In this document: piece by piece, positions 8,181 through 16,724 of the stretch
Layout of the letters: each line of letters opens with the position of its first letter
How positions within the stretch are numbered: position 1 is the stretch's first letter
From: an uncultured Bermanella sp.
Lineage (GTDB): Bacteria > Pseudomonadota > Gammaproteobacteria > Pseudomonadales > Oceanobacteraceae
NCBI GenBank assembly: GCA_913058575.1
Contig: CAJXRF010000019.1
Coordinates: 1-64,000, forward strand
Direction: 5' to 3'
DNA length: 64,000 nucleotides
Made by a program: the position numbers and the translations under genes
The notes under the pieces: model-generated
Databases searched by the model: none
Told to the model about the DNA's origin: nothing
The model's input: the letters and a program-made list of their open reading frames with translations, nothing else

Positions 8181-10565
8181 GTGGTGAATGTATTTGCGCT
8201 CCTTCATCTGAAAACGAAATTGCTGGCCAGTATTGTGATTACCAGTGTCTTTGCTGTGGTAATGACCAGTGCTGCGCTGCTTAGTTATGACCGCTATTTA
8301 GAAATCGAAAACGTATCTGAAGATATGCAAATACTGGCTGGTATTGTGGCCAACCGCACTACGGCAGCTTTAGTGTTTGCCGATGTTCACCAAGCAGAAG
8401 CCAATATTAAAGCGCTAGGTGAAAACCCTAATGTGGTTATGGCTTGTATCTATGATAGTGGCCAAGAGATCTTTGCATTTCATCATTTTACCATGCTGGA
8501 TCAGATTCCCTGCCCCGTACACCCGACACAATCGCGTTTAAGCATAAGTGACAGCATGGAAATTTATGCCCCTATCGAACTTGATGGCCTTCAAGTGGGT
8601 ACCTTATATATGAACCTAAGTTTGCACTGGCTTGAAGAGCGCTGGCAGCAGCAACTTATTTTTATTTTTATCGTGGCGCTGTTTACCATATTTATTGCCT
8701 TTTTTATCGCCAAGTATCTGCAAAAAGTGTTGATTAAACCCATTCAAAAGGTCACTTCAACCGCGCGTGATATCAGTGAGCAACAGGACTATAGCCTGCG
8801 AGCTGAACGAGGTGTCCGAGATGAGTTAGGCGATATGGTGGATGTTTTTAACGATATGTTAAATAAAGTAGAGCAAGAGAATGACCGTCTTACCGCCAGT
8901 GAAGAAAAATTCAGACAACTCTCGGCCGTCTCTCCTGTGGGAATTTTCCAAATAAACTTAGAGCATCAAATTACCTACGTAAACAGTCGTTGGGAAGAGA
9001 TCACAGGGATAGATGAGCCGTTGACGAATCTGGAGCAGTGGCTTTCGCGCATTCGCATTGAAGATCGCAGGCGCACTTTAAAGGCATGGTCTGCTCTTAT
9101 GCAGCATCACCAAGATTTTGTGGTAGAAGTAGGCTTTGAAAAAAATGAAGACGTTACCTGGGCCATCATTGAGGCCAGTGTTTTGCACGATGGCAAGGGT
9201 GAAATTAATGGTTACATGGGCGCCATTAGCGATATTACCGACTTAAAAAATGCCCAACTAAAGATGGAAACCTTGGCATTTTTTGACCCGCTTACTGGGT
9301 TGTCTAATCGGCGTTTATTTAAAAATCGCTTAGAAAAAGCCGTGGCCGACAGCAAGCGTCGCGGCACATTTGTGGCGTTATTGTTTTTAGACTTAGATCA
9401 GTTTAAGCGCATCAATGACAGCCTTGGCCATGAGGCTGGTGATCAATTGCTGGTGGAAATTGCCCGTCGCTTAGAGGGCAGTATTCGCGAAAGCGATACT
9501 GTGTCGCGCATAGGGGGTGACGAGTTTACAGTACTGCTAAGCGATATCGACTCGAGTAATGGCGTGCGTTACATCGCTGACAAAATACTTAAACGTTTGT
9601 GCGAACCTATGATGCTGAATAACCAAGAAGTCAGCAACACCGTGAGTATTGGCATTACCATTGGCCCAAGTGATGGTGACGATGCGTCCACCTTAATGCG
9701 TAATGCCGATATGGCCATGTACCAAGCTAAGGCCATGGGTCGAAATAATTATCAGTTTTTCTCTGAAGCCATGAATAAGGAGATGATGAATTATTTAGAA
9801 ATTGAAAAAGACCTGCGTAACTCCATCGCCTGTGATGATGAATTTATTATTTATTACCAACCGAAGTTAGACTTAACCAATGATCATTTTATAGGAGCGG
9901 AAGCGTTAATACGCTGGAAGCCAAAGGGTAAGGACATGATTGGCCCTGACCGGTTTATTCCCATTGCAGAAGAAAGTGGCTTGATTGTGCCCATAGGTAA
10001 ATACGTGTTGCATCATGCTTGTGCACAGGTGAAAGAGCTTATCGATATAGGCTCGTGGCCAGAAGGCGCTAAGGTGGCGGTTAATTTATCGGCCCGCCAG
10101 TTCAGTGACCCAAATTTAATTCATAGCTTAAAAGAAACTCTTGAAATAACAGGCTGCCCGCTGCATGCCTTGGAATTGGAAATCACGGAAAGTACCTTAA
10201 TGGGCGATGTGGAAATTGCCATCTTAACCATGCGCCATATTAAAGAAATGGGCATCTCCATTGCCATAGATGATTTTGGAACCGGTTATTCATCCCTAAG
10301 CTATTTAAAGCGTTTTCCTATCGACATATTAAAAGTAGATCGCTCGTTCGTAAAAGATATTCCCGATGATTTAAATGACATGGAAATTACCGCCGCGGTG
10401 ATCGCTATGGCTCATAAGCTGCAGTTGAAGGTCGTAGCGGAAGGCATAGAAACCCAACAACAACTGGAGTTTCTAAAGGCCAATGATTGTGAATATGGCC
10501 AAGGTTATTTAATTGCTAAACCCATGCCCGCCAAAGATCTGAAAGAGTACATTAAGGCCTTATAA
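8181..10565 (+). CDS. Membrane c-di-GMP enzyme: CHASE8-like, HAMP, PAS, GGDEF, EAL
   Basis: A 794-residue inner-membrane signalling protein. In order: TM1 (about 12-32), a periplasmic CHASE8-like sensor (about 35-150), TM2 (about 155-178), HAMP (about 180-232), PAS (about 240-355), GGDEF (about 365-525) and EAL (about 540-790). The cyclase site is intact (IGGDEF) and has the RESD inhibitory site five residues before it. The phosphodiesterase site is intact (EALIRW, DDFGTGYSSL, AEGIET). It could therefore make and break c-di-GMP. The CHASE8-HAMP front end is like YfiN, and the gene just upstream encodes YfiR, which suggests that YfiR restrains it. The start is GTG at 8181, with another GTG directly after. 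Confidence 0.93.
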   Translation: MVNVFALLHLKTKLLASIVITSVFAVVMTSAALLSYDRYLEIENVSEDMQILAGIVANRTTAALVFADVHQAEANIKALGENPNVVMACIYDSGQEIFAFHHFTMLDQIPCPVHPTQSRLSISDSMEIYAPIELDGLQVGTLYMNLSLHWLEERWQQQLIFIFIVALFTIFIAFFIAKYLQKVLIKPIQKVTSTARDISEQQDYSLRAERGVRDELGDMVDVFNDMLNKVEQENDRLTASEEKFRQLSAVSPVGIFQINLEHQITYVNSRWEEITGIDEPLTNLEQWLSRIRIEDRRRTLKAWSALMQHHQDFVVEVGFEKNEDVTWAIIEASVLHDGKGEINGYMGAISDITDLKNAQLKMETLAFFDPLTGLSNRRLFKNRLEKAVADSKRRGTFVALLFLDLDQFKRINDSLGHEAGDQLLVEIARRLEGSIRESDTVSRIGGDEFTVLLSDIDSSNGVRYIADKILKRLCEPMMLNNQEVSNTVSIGITIGPSDGDDASTLMRNADMAMYQAKAMGRNNYQFFSEAMNKEMMNYLEIEKDLRNSIACDDEFIIYYQPKLDLTNDHFIGAEALIRWKPKGKDMIGPDRFIPIAEESGLIVPIGKYVLHHACAQVKELIDIGSWPEGAKVAVNLSARQFSDPNLIHSLKETLEITGCPLHALELEITESTLMGDVEIAILTMRHIKEMGISIAIDDFGTGYSSLSYLKRFPIDILKVDRSFVKDIPDDLNDMEITAAVIAMAHKLQLKVVAEGIETQQQLEFLKANDCEYGQGYLIAKPMPAKDLKEYIKAL

Positions 10566-10650
10566 AAGCCTGTGCTGGCGCCTTGCTTGCTCGCATCCAT
10601 CGGTTCATTCAGGTAGTCTTGCTTTCCTTATATCCCCGTAGTTTGCTGTG

Positions 10651-11688
10651 ATGAATACTTCCTCTTTATTTAGTCAGGCTGTGCTGAATTGGTTTGACGA
10701 GCATGGGCGTCACGATTTGCCGTGGCAAAAAAATAAAACCCCATATCGCGTATGGGTGTCTGAAATCATGTTGCAGCAAACGCAAGTGACTACAGTTATT
10801 CCTTATTATCAAAAATTTATGAAGTCTTTCCCCACTGTAAAAGCATTGGCGGCGGCTCCTATTGATGAAGTGCTGCATCATTGGACGGGCTTAGGTTATT
10901 ACGCGCGGGCTCGTAATTTACATAAGTGTGCACAAATGGTCATGAGCGAACATAAAGGGCGCTTCCCTAAAGACATCGATCAGCTTATTGCCTTGCCTGG
11001 AATTGGCCGCAGTACCGCAGGGGCAATTGGTAGCATTAGCATGGGCCTGGCCAGCAGTATTTTAGATGGCAATGTAAAGCGGGTATTAGCACGCTTCCAT
11101 GCCATAGAGGGTTGGCCTGGAGCCAAAAAAGTCATGGACGATATGTGGCTGGTGGCTGAACGTTACACCCCTACAGAGCGCACCGGTGATTACACGCAAG
11201 CCATGATGGATCTAGGGGCGACCCTTTGTTCTCGCAGTAAGCCTAAATGTGAAATTTGCCCATTGGTGGCCCAGTGCGAAGCGTATGAATTAGGTCGTGT
11301 GAAAGACTTTCCGTTTAGTAAGCCCAAAAAAGATAAACCTGTGAAAAGTACGCGCATGATCATTATTGAGCATGAAGGTGAGATTTTGCTGCGCCAACAA
11401 CCGAGCACTGGTTTATGGGGGGGCTTATGGATTTTCCCTCAGCAAGACTTACTAGATGATGTACTGACACACCCACAATTGCAAAATTGCCAAGTTAAGA
11501 GCGTACAGCCCAGTGATGCCTTCCGTCATACTTTTAGCCATTACCATCTAGATATTCATCCGGTTAGGGTGACTGTGAAGAAAAAAATTGACCAAATAGG
11601 GGAAGCCTCAATCCTTTGGTATAACCTTAAGCAACCAGCCAGTGTTGGCTTGGCTGCACCTGTAAAAAAATTGTTGGAAGCCTTATAG
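10651..11688 (+). CDS. mutY: A/G-specific adenine DNA glycosylase
   Basis: This is MutY, which removes adenine mispaired with 8-oxoguanine in the GO repair system. It is 345 residues. The helix-hairpin-helix LPGIGRSTAGAI is followed by the catalytic aspartate in ILDGNVKRV. The 4Fe-4S cluster motif C-X6-C-X2-C-X5-C is complete (CSRSKPKCEICPLVAQC), and a NUDIX-like C-terminal domain follows. ATG at 10651 is preferred over the adjoining GTG at 10648. The yggX gene begins two bases after the mutY stop, the conserved mutY-yggX pairing that links oxidative DNA repair to iron protection. Confidence 0.97.
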   Translation: MNTSSLFSQAVLNWFDEHGRHDLPWQKNKTPYRVWVSEIMLQQTQVTTVIPYYQKFMKSFPTVKALAAAPIDEVLHHWTGLGYYARARNLHKCAQMVMSEHKGRFPKDIDQLIALPGIGRSTAGAIGSISMGLASSILDGNVKRVLARFHAIEGWPGAKKVMDDMWLVAERYTPTERTGDYTQAMMDLGATLCSRSKPKCEICPLVAQCEAYELGRVKDFPFSKPKKDKPVKSTRMIIIEHEGEILLRQQPSTGLWGGLWIFPQQDLLDDVLTHPQLQNCQVKSVQPSDAFRHTFSHYHLDIHPVRVTVKKKIDQIGEASILWYNLKQPASVGLAAPVKKLLEAL

Positions 11689-11690
11689 GT

Positions 11691-11987
11691 ATGAATGATA
11701 TGACTGATAACACTGAACGCTTAGTATTTTGCCGTCGCTACCAAGCTGAATTAGAAGGGCTGGCAAAAGCCCCTTTTCCTGGGCCAAAAGGCCAAGATGT
11801 ATACGACAACATCAGCAAGAAGGCATGGCAGGAATGGATAGAGCATCAAACCCGAATTATTAATGAGCAGCATCTAAATATGATGGATATGACCAGCCGT
11901 AAATACTTGCAGGAACAAATGGCTAAATTTTTAGCGGGCGAAGCGGTGGATCAAGCTGACGGTTACGTGCCTCCGGTTACAAAATAA
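11691..11987 (+). CDS. yggX: Fe(2+)-trafficking protein YggX
   Basis: A small cytosolic protein of 98 residues, or 95 if the second ATG at 11700 is used. Family motifs include LVFCRRYQAELEGL at the N-terminus with the conserved cysteine, then WQEWIEHQTRIINEQHLNMM. YggX protects Fe-S enzymes and DNA from oxidative damage and is usually co-transcribed with mutY, as the two-base spacing here indicates. The gene is intact. Confidence 0.96.
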   Translation: MNDMTDNTERLVFCRRYQAELEGLAKAPFPGPKGQDVYDNISKKAWQEWIEHQTRIINEQHLNMMDMTSRKYLQEQMAKFLAGEAVDQADGYVPPVTK

Positions 11988-12037
11988 CCAAAAGTTGTAT
12001 GTTGCTGAATTATAACAGTAATTAAATAAAAACTGGC

Positions 12038-12066
12038 TTGACACAAAAAGCGAATACGGGTTTAAT
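12038..12066 (+). promoter_or_regulatory. Sigma-70 promoter of the tRNA-Phe gene
   Basis: A perfect -35 TTGACA (12038-12043) and a -10 TTTAAT (12061-12066) are separated by 17 bp. The mature tRNA begins 33 bp after the -10, which leaves a short 5' leader for RNase P to remove. The match to consensus fits a highly expressed stable RNA. Confidence 0.88.
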
Positions 12067-12098
12067 ACGGCACCTCAACGAGCGACAGCTTGTTTGAT

Positions 12099-12174
12099 GC
12101 CCAGATAGCTCAGTCGGTAGAGCAGAGGATTGAAAATCCTCGTGTCCGTGGTTCGATTCCGCGTCTGGGCACCA
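12099..12174 (+). tRNA. tRNA-Phe (GAA)
   Basis: A 76-nt cloverleaf including an encoded CCA end (12172-12174). The acceptor arms GCCCAGA/TCTGGGC, D arm GCTC..GAGC, anticodon stem GAGGA/TCCTC and T arm with GTTCGATTC are all present. The anticodon GAA is at 12132-12134. The sequence is nearly identical to E. coli tRNA-Phe. It has its own promoter and an intrinsic terminator directly downstream. Confidence 0.98.
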
Positions 12175-12183
12175 TTTATTCCT

Positions 12184-12213
12184 AAAAACCAGCTTACTTA
12201 AGCTGGTTTTTTT
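12184..12213 (+). terminator. Intrinsic terminator after tRNA-Phe
   Basis: The hairpin arms AAAACCAGCTT and AAGCTGGTTTT surround a short loop and end in a T7 run, beginning ten bases after the tRNA CCA end. It isolates the tRNA gene from the lipoprotein gene. Confidence 0.92.
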
Positions 12214-12258
12214 ATGCCTGTTGCATTCCTAAGAGATTATTTTAAAAAGGACTTTGAA

Positions 12259-12783
12259 ATGAAGCTTATTTCTATTCTACTAACATTAAGTTTACTTACC
12301 GCCTGTGGTGGAGGTGGATCAGACCATAGTACTACCTCAAACACGATCACTGGTAATCTTGCTTTGCCCAGCAATGGGGCCAAGGTGACGGCTAGCTATG
12401 ATGAAAACAGTGCCGCTTCTGTAACCGATGGTGATAGTACAACTTCTTTATATTGGGCCGGTAATATTGCAGATGATGCGGTGACGGTTAACTTTACTTC
12501 ATTGGCCGAAGTAACTGAGTTAAGTATTTATCTTAATGATTTGTCTCTTGATACCTCCGATCCAAATAAATACATTGAGATTTCAAAAGACGGTGAAGCT
12601 TGGAGTGCCACAGCCCAATTTTCTGGTGGTGAGCCTTGCTCTAGTTTTTCTTTAGGCGAAGGAAAAATAAATTGTAAATTTTCTCCAGTACAGGAAATTC
12701 AATATGTAAGAGTTCGAGTTGCCAATGGGCAGATCAACATTTATGAGATTGAAGCCATGGGGAGTCGCAATCGAGTTTTATAA
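12259..12783 (+). CDS. Lipoprotein with a discoidin (F5/8 type C)-like domain
   Basis: A 174-residue predicted lipoprotein. ATG at 12259 gives a typical type II signal peptide with lipobox LTAC and a following GGGG linker; a longer frame starts inside the tRNA terminator and is unlikely. The rest (about 35-170) reads as a galactose-binding-like beta sandwich: SVTDGDSTTSLYWAG, then EVTELSIYLND, then YIEISKDGEAW, and finally YVRVRVANGQINIYEIEAMG. This is the order of motifs in F5/8 type C or CBM32-like modules, which bind glycans. The substrate is unknown. A cysteine pair (EPCSSF, KINCKF) could form a disulfide. The gene stands alone. Confidence 0.72.
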   Translation: MKLISILLTLSLLTACGGGGSDHSTTSNTITGNLALPSNGAKVTASYDENSAASVTDGDSTTSLYWAGNIADDAVTVNFTSLAEVTELSIYLNDLSLDTSDPNKYIEISKDGEAWSATAQFSGGEPCSSFSLGEGKINCKFSPVQEIQYVRVRVANGQINIYEIEAMGSRNRVL

Positions 12784-12865
12784 TACGAGATTTTAAAATG
12801 TATTATGCAAAGCCAGCCATTCAGTTATTTTAATGGCTGGAATTCATAGTTTATTGATCTCGTGG

Positions 12866-13507
12866 CTATAGCTGCAGCACTTGCAAGTGCTCTAAAACCG
12901 TTTCTGGCTCTAGACGCTTACGGTAATCACTGTGTACAAATTTAAATTCCACACAGCCACTTTTTGAAATGATGTAGGTGGCCGGTAATGGCAGTTCCCA
13001 TTTATCGGTATGGTTCAATTTGGCTAAATCTACCCCCCAACGGCTAAACAACTCTTTTTGATTTTGTTCTACCTCATAAACAATGCCAAACTTTTTGGCG
13101 ATACGATTATCCATATCGGTAATTTGAAAATAATGATCGGCTGCTTGTGGCTGTTTTTCTTTAGGGGTGTTCGGTGATATTGCCAAATAATGGCAGTTCA
13201 ATTCTTTAAGTGCCCCAAGCATGCCTTGGTAGGCTTCTAATTCTGCCTGACAATAGTTGCACCAGAAGCCACGAAAGAAATTAATCACCACCGGCCCGCT
13301 CCTCAAGAATGAGGAAAGCGTGATTGAATTGCCATATTGGTCATTCATTGAAAAATCTGGCGCGCTTTCACCTACTTGTAAGCATTGTTCGGTGATGCCA
13401 CTTTTTCGTAACGTAGCCGAGGCCCGTTGCAGTATCGCCACCTCTTGGGCGGGTAATTCGTGGCAGGCCTGTGTATTTAGCTCGGCCAAACGCTGATCTA
13501 GGGCCAT
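12866..13507 (-). CDS. Peroxiredoxin-like AhpC/TSA family protein
   Basis: A 213-residue thioredoxin-fold protein. The active segment VVINFFRGFWCNYCQAEL (about residues 75-92) carries a CxxC in the place of the peroxidatic cysteine of AhpC/TSA proteins (PF00578). The preceding APDFSMNDQYGNSITLSSF is the classic N-terminal motif. A preface of about 45 helical residues is typical of this subgroup. The protein probably reduces peroxides or thiols in the cytosol; the electron donor is unknown. It is divergent from a LysR regulator with a T-N11-A palindrome between them, which suggests LysR control. Confidence 0.85.
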   Translation of the reverse strand: MALDQRLAELNTQACHELPAQEVAILQRASATLRKSGITEQCLQVGESAPDFSMNDQYGNSITLSSFLRSGPVVINFFRGFWCNYCQAELEAYQGMLGALKELNCHYLAISPNTPKEKQPQAADHYFQITDMDNRIAKKFGIVYEVEQNQKELFSRWGVDLAKLNHTDKWELPLPATYIISKSGCVEFKFVHSDYRKRLEPETVLEHLQVLQL

Positions 13508-13582
13508 TTAAAAGGGCTCATGTGTAATATTCATAAGCTCATCATATATCTATTCCTAAACTCGTGAAAAGTAGCTTTAATT

Positions 13583-13605
13583 GAATATAATTCATTCCAA
13601 TATTC
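13583..13605. promoter_or_regulatory. Candidate LysR-type operator
   Basis: GAATAT (13583-13588) and ATATTC (13600-13605) are perfect inverted half-sites. The inner T-N11-A spacing is the LTTR box pattern. The site lies 45 bp upstream of the LysR start and 76 bp upstream of the divergent peroxiredoxin start, where autoregulation and target control would act. Confidence 0.6.
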
Positions 13606-13649
13606 TATTAATGAGGGTGGCTCTAGTTGCCTGCCCAGAAGAGGTCAGC

Positions 13650-14552
13650 ATGGATCGAATTGCCGCCATGAATATGTTTGTTCGGGTTGTGGAGTCGGGC
13701 AGTTTTTCTGCGGTGGCTCGTGAATTAAAAACCACACAACCGACTATCAGCAAAAATATTGCCGAGCTGGAATCTTGGTTAGGGGCAAAATTACTCAGTC
13801 GCAGTACCCGCAAGTTGCACCTCACTGAAGTGGGAGCCGACTATTACGAGCGCTGCATAACCATTTTACAAGATATTGAAGAAGCCGAACAAAACGTTGG
13901 GCACCTGCAAACACAACCCAAAGGCACTTTACGCATCAATACCGTCGTGGCGTTTGGCCGTTTGCACATCATTCCTTTATTGGGGGAATTCTTTCAGCGC
14001 TATCCTGACATTAAAATCGAGCTTTCACTTAATGACAGGGTGGTGGATATGGTGGCAGAAGGGTTAGATTTAGCCATTCGCATGGGCAATTTAAGTGACT
14101 CTTCTTTATTGGCTAAAAAAATTGCCTGCACACCATTTGTCACAGTGGCGTCTAAAAGCTATTTACAAAAACATGGGCGACCCCATCATCCAAGCGAGTT
14201 AAAAAATCATGAGATGATTGTGTATACCGGCCGTGATAATTACCAACAGTTAGAATTTTTTGATCAGGGGAAGCCATTCGTGGTGAGCGTAGATGGCCGC
14301 TTACTGACCAATAATACAGAGGCGTCGCGGGAGGCCTTACTAAATGGTTACGGTATCGCGACAGTGCCCAAATGGTTGGTGGGGGATGTGATTCGCAATG
14401 GAAAGTTAGAATGTTTATTAGAAGATTATCAAAGAGAGGCCATTGATATTTATGCGGTCTACCCAAGTGGTCGCCATCTTGCCAATAAAACTCGCTTATT
14501 TATTGATTTCCTTGTGGAGCATTTAGGCACTAGCGCATCTCTTATTCTCTAA
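13650..14552 (+). CDS. LysR-family transcriptional regulator
   Basis: A 300-residue regulator. The N-terminal winged helix-turn-helix is clear: MDRIAAMNMFVRVVESGSF, then AVARELKTTQPTISKNIAEL. A LysR substrate-binding domain follows (about 90-295, starting PKGTLRINTVVAFGR). ATG at 13650 is chosen because the HTH begins right after it and AGAGG precedes it. The pattern belongs to the DsdC/PA0133-like subgroup often annotated as controlling a divergent redox gene. The likely target is the divergent peroxiredoxin-like gene. The effector is unknown. Confidence 0.92.
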   Translation: MDRIAAMNMFVRVVESGSFSAVARELKTTQPTISKNIAELESWLGAKLLSRSTRKLHLTEVGADYYERCITILQDIEEAEQNVGHLQTQPKGTLRINTVVAFGRLHIIPLLGEFFQRYPDIKIELSLNDRVVDMVAEGLDLAIRMGNLSDSSLLAKKIACTPFVTVASKSYLQKHGRPHHPSELKNHEMIVYTGRDNYQQLEFFDQGKPFVVSVDGRLLTNNTEASREALLNGYGIATVPKWLVGDVIRNGKLECLLEDYQREAIDIYAVYPSGRHLANKTRLFIDFLVEHLGTSASLIL

Positions 14553-14622
14553 TGGAGAATTTAAAAAATCCCCGGGCCTAAAGCGCAGGGAAAAGAGGGA
14601 GTAATTTATTGGGTATCTCTAT

Positions 14623-15606
14623 TCAAATAGCCACCGTAACGCTGCCATGAAAGGCAATATCTGGGCTGTTGTAGAGGTGGAATAAGTTCTCAGTAATGGC
14701 AAATTCCGCTTTTACGGTTTGCCAATATCTTTGATAACCCAAAGACATTTCGTGATTTACTTTCTTTAATTCACCCGCCCCATCGGCGGCCCCTTCATTC
14801 ACTAAATACTGTAAAACCCAAGAGTCACTTTTACTTTGATGCCACTGAAAACTACCAGAGCCATGGTAAAGGCTGCTGCGCATGGGTAAGCCTAAAAAAT
14901 TATCTTGTTCAAACCAGGTATAGGCAAACGAGCCATGTAAACTGAAGTGTCGTAAACGCTTTGATGCATCTAATTGCAAACTGGTATCCATACTGCCTTG
15001 CTGGGTCCAGCTGGTGGATGCCGTTTCCACCTGAGCTTGTGCGGTCATGGCAATCGCTAAGTTTTGTTTGTGATAAACCTGTTTGGAAACACCAGCGATG
15101 ACGGGGCGAGAAAAGCTTTCGTTGTTAAAATCTGTCACCAAAACACCGTATTCTGGAATCGCGATTAATGTGCGATGTTTTTCCACATCACGACGGCCAT
15201 CCTGACCCAGACCCAAGGCATTGTGAAAATTGATGGTGGGTTGATCTAAATGGGCATTAATAATACGTCGTTCACCAATGGAGCCACGTAACGTCCAACC
15301 GTTTCCTAAGCCATGGTCTAAATCTATGCGGGTGTCGGTCATATTAAAGTCCATTACAAAATCGTTACCGTTGGCCCAGATGGAGCTTACATCCGTGGCA
15401 GCTGTAATTCGTGTCTCGCCTTCTTTAAGTACGTGGGCGCCCAGAGGTGTTGGCGTATAGCGAAGTCCATGTACAGGAGATTGAGAACGGATATGCAATG
15501 GCTCTGCATTTTCACTGCTACTAGAGGTCATTCCGTAAACGCTGGTGACGACTAAAAGAGTGCTTAACAAAAGGGCTGTAATGAGACTTCTAAGGTAACT
15601 GGCCAT
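14623..15606 (-). CDS. Outer-membrane beta-barrel-like protein, probable DUF3187 family
   Basis: A 327-residue secreted protein. An N-terminal hydrophobic signal (SLITALLLSTLLVVTSVYG) is followed by RSQSPVHGLRYTPTPLGAHV and then alternating polar/hydrophobic strands rich in aromatic residues. The C-terminus, NSPDIAFHGSVTVAI, looks like a barrel's terminal strand. I place it in DUF3187 from remembered motif order, not from a search. The substrate or role is unknown. It is transcribed away from the SDR gene; the 283-bp region between them contains an inverted repeat (15680-15713, arms CATACATTT/AAATGTATG). Confidence 0.6.
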   Translation of the reverse strand: MASYLRSLITALLLSTLLVVTSVYGMTSSSSENAEPLHIRSQSPVHGLRYTPTPLGAHVLKEGETRITAATDVSSIWANGNDFVMDFNMTDTRIDLDHGLGNGWTLRGSIGERRIINAHLDQPTINFHNALGLGQDGRRDVEKHRTLIAIPEYGVLVTDFNNESFSRPVIAGVSKQVYHKQNLAIAMTAQAQVETASTSWTQQGSMDTSLQLDASKRLRHFSLHGSFAYTWFEQDNFLGLPMRSSLYHGSGSFQWHQSKSDSWVLQYLVNEGAADGAGELKKVNHEMSLGYQRYWQTVKAEFAITENLFHLYNSPDIAFHGSVTVAI

Positions 15607-15889
15607 GTTCTGTGCATCGGTTAATTTTGATGTGGCTAGATTAAGTATTCTTAAGATTGTTGATAAGAGGCATTATTGGCATACATTTCATTCCAAATTA
15701 GAATAAATGTATGGTTATTGTTCCAGTTTTAATATCAGTATTTAAAAATCGATCTATATTGTTAAAAATATTTAGATCTGTAGCAACTGGCCTTTTTAGG
15801 AAAAGTGAGGGTAACTGACTGTTGCTTGCAGGATGAATGGCTTTACCAGATAGTATTGGGGAATTTTAATAACAATAAAAAGGTGATGT

Positions 15890-16678
15890 ATGGCAGTAGT
15901 GTGGATAACAGGCGCGTCCAGCGGCATTGGTGAGGCACTGGCTAAACAATATGTAAAACAAGGTGCCCAGTTGGTGTTGTCATCTCGGCGGGTCACTGAA
16001 TTAGAGCGTGTAAAACAAGCCTGTTTAGCAGCTGGTGCGATGGATAGTGATGTACTGGTATTGCCATTGGATGTGTTAGAAGTGGATTCAATGCTTGATA
16101 AAGTAAACACGGTGCTTAAGCACTTTAATCGCATTGATGTGTTAATTAACAATGCGGGCATATCACAACGTTCCTTATGCCTAGAAACCAGCTTAAGTAC
16201 GTATCGCACGTTATTAGACGTAGATGTATTAGGGCAGATTGCATTAACCAAGGCAGTGCTGCCGCATATGGTGTCACAGGGCAGTGGCCATATTGCCGTG
16301 ACATCAAGCGTAGCCGGTAAGGTGGGCGTAAAACTGCGCACAGGTTACTGTGCGGCTAAGCATGCAGTGATGGGCTTCTTTGATGCCTTACGGGCAGAGG
16401 TTACTCAACACGGTATTAGTGTAAGCACCATTACACCAGGCTTTATCAAAACCGACGTTTCTAAAAATGCCGTGGTGGGTGATGGCAGTGATTTTGGTAT
16501 AGATGACGATGATATTGCTGCGGGCATGGATGTGGATAAATGTGCCCAAGTGATTGTTGCGAAGATGAATAAGGGCGTAAAAGAGATTGCTGTGGGGGAA
16601 GGAATATCCATGGCGGCTTTATGGATTAAACGCTTGGCGCCGAATTTATTGTTTTCGATGATGGCTAAAAAAGCGTAA
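15890..16678 (+). CDS. Short-chain dehydrogenase/reductase
   Basis: A 262-residue classical SDR with a Rossmann fold. The cofactor loop TGASSGIG is near residue 7, NNAG near 88, the catalytic serine in VTSSVAG, and YCAAK supplies the Tyr-Lys pair. An arginine pair after beta-2 (SSRRVTEL) suggests NADP(H). The C-terminal extension with WIKRLAPNLLFSMMAKK is amphipathic and resembles DHRS7-like membrane-associated SDRs. The substrate is unknown. It stands alone, with AGGTG before the ATG. Confidence 0.9.
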   Translation: MAVVWITGASSGIGEALAKQYVKQGAQLVLSSRRVTELERVKQACLAAGAMDSDVLVLPLDVLEVDSMLDKVNTVLKHFNRIDVLINNAGISQRSLCLETSLSTYRTLLDVDVLGQIALTKAVLPHMVSQGSGHIAVTSSVAGKVGVKLRTGYCAAKHAVMGFFDALRAEVTQHGISVSTITPGFIKTDVSKNAVVGDGSDFGIDDDDIAAGMDVDKCAQVIVAKMNKGVKEIAVGEGISMAALWIKRLAPNLLFSMMAKKA

Positions 16679-16687
16679 GGCAATAAA

Positions 16688-16713
16688 AAAGGGCTTTGCA
16701 TACAAAGCCCTTT
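16688..16713 (-). terminator. Terminator between the SDR and ferredoxin-reductase genes
   Basis: The stem AAAGGGCTTTG/CAAAGCCCTTT has a CATA loop. On the minus strand it is followed by T6, so it best serves the reductase gene that ends at 16725. Read on the plus strand it follows the SDR stop, with a shorter T run. Confidence 0.85.
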
Positions 16714-16724
16714 CCTGCCACTGA

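Noticed and set aside
12099-12783. Possible genomic island attached to tRNA-Phe
   Set aside because: There is no integrase, no repeat of the tRNA 3' end within the window, and the downstream genes look like normal chromosomal genes.
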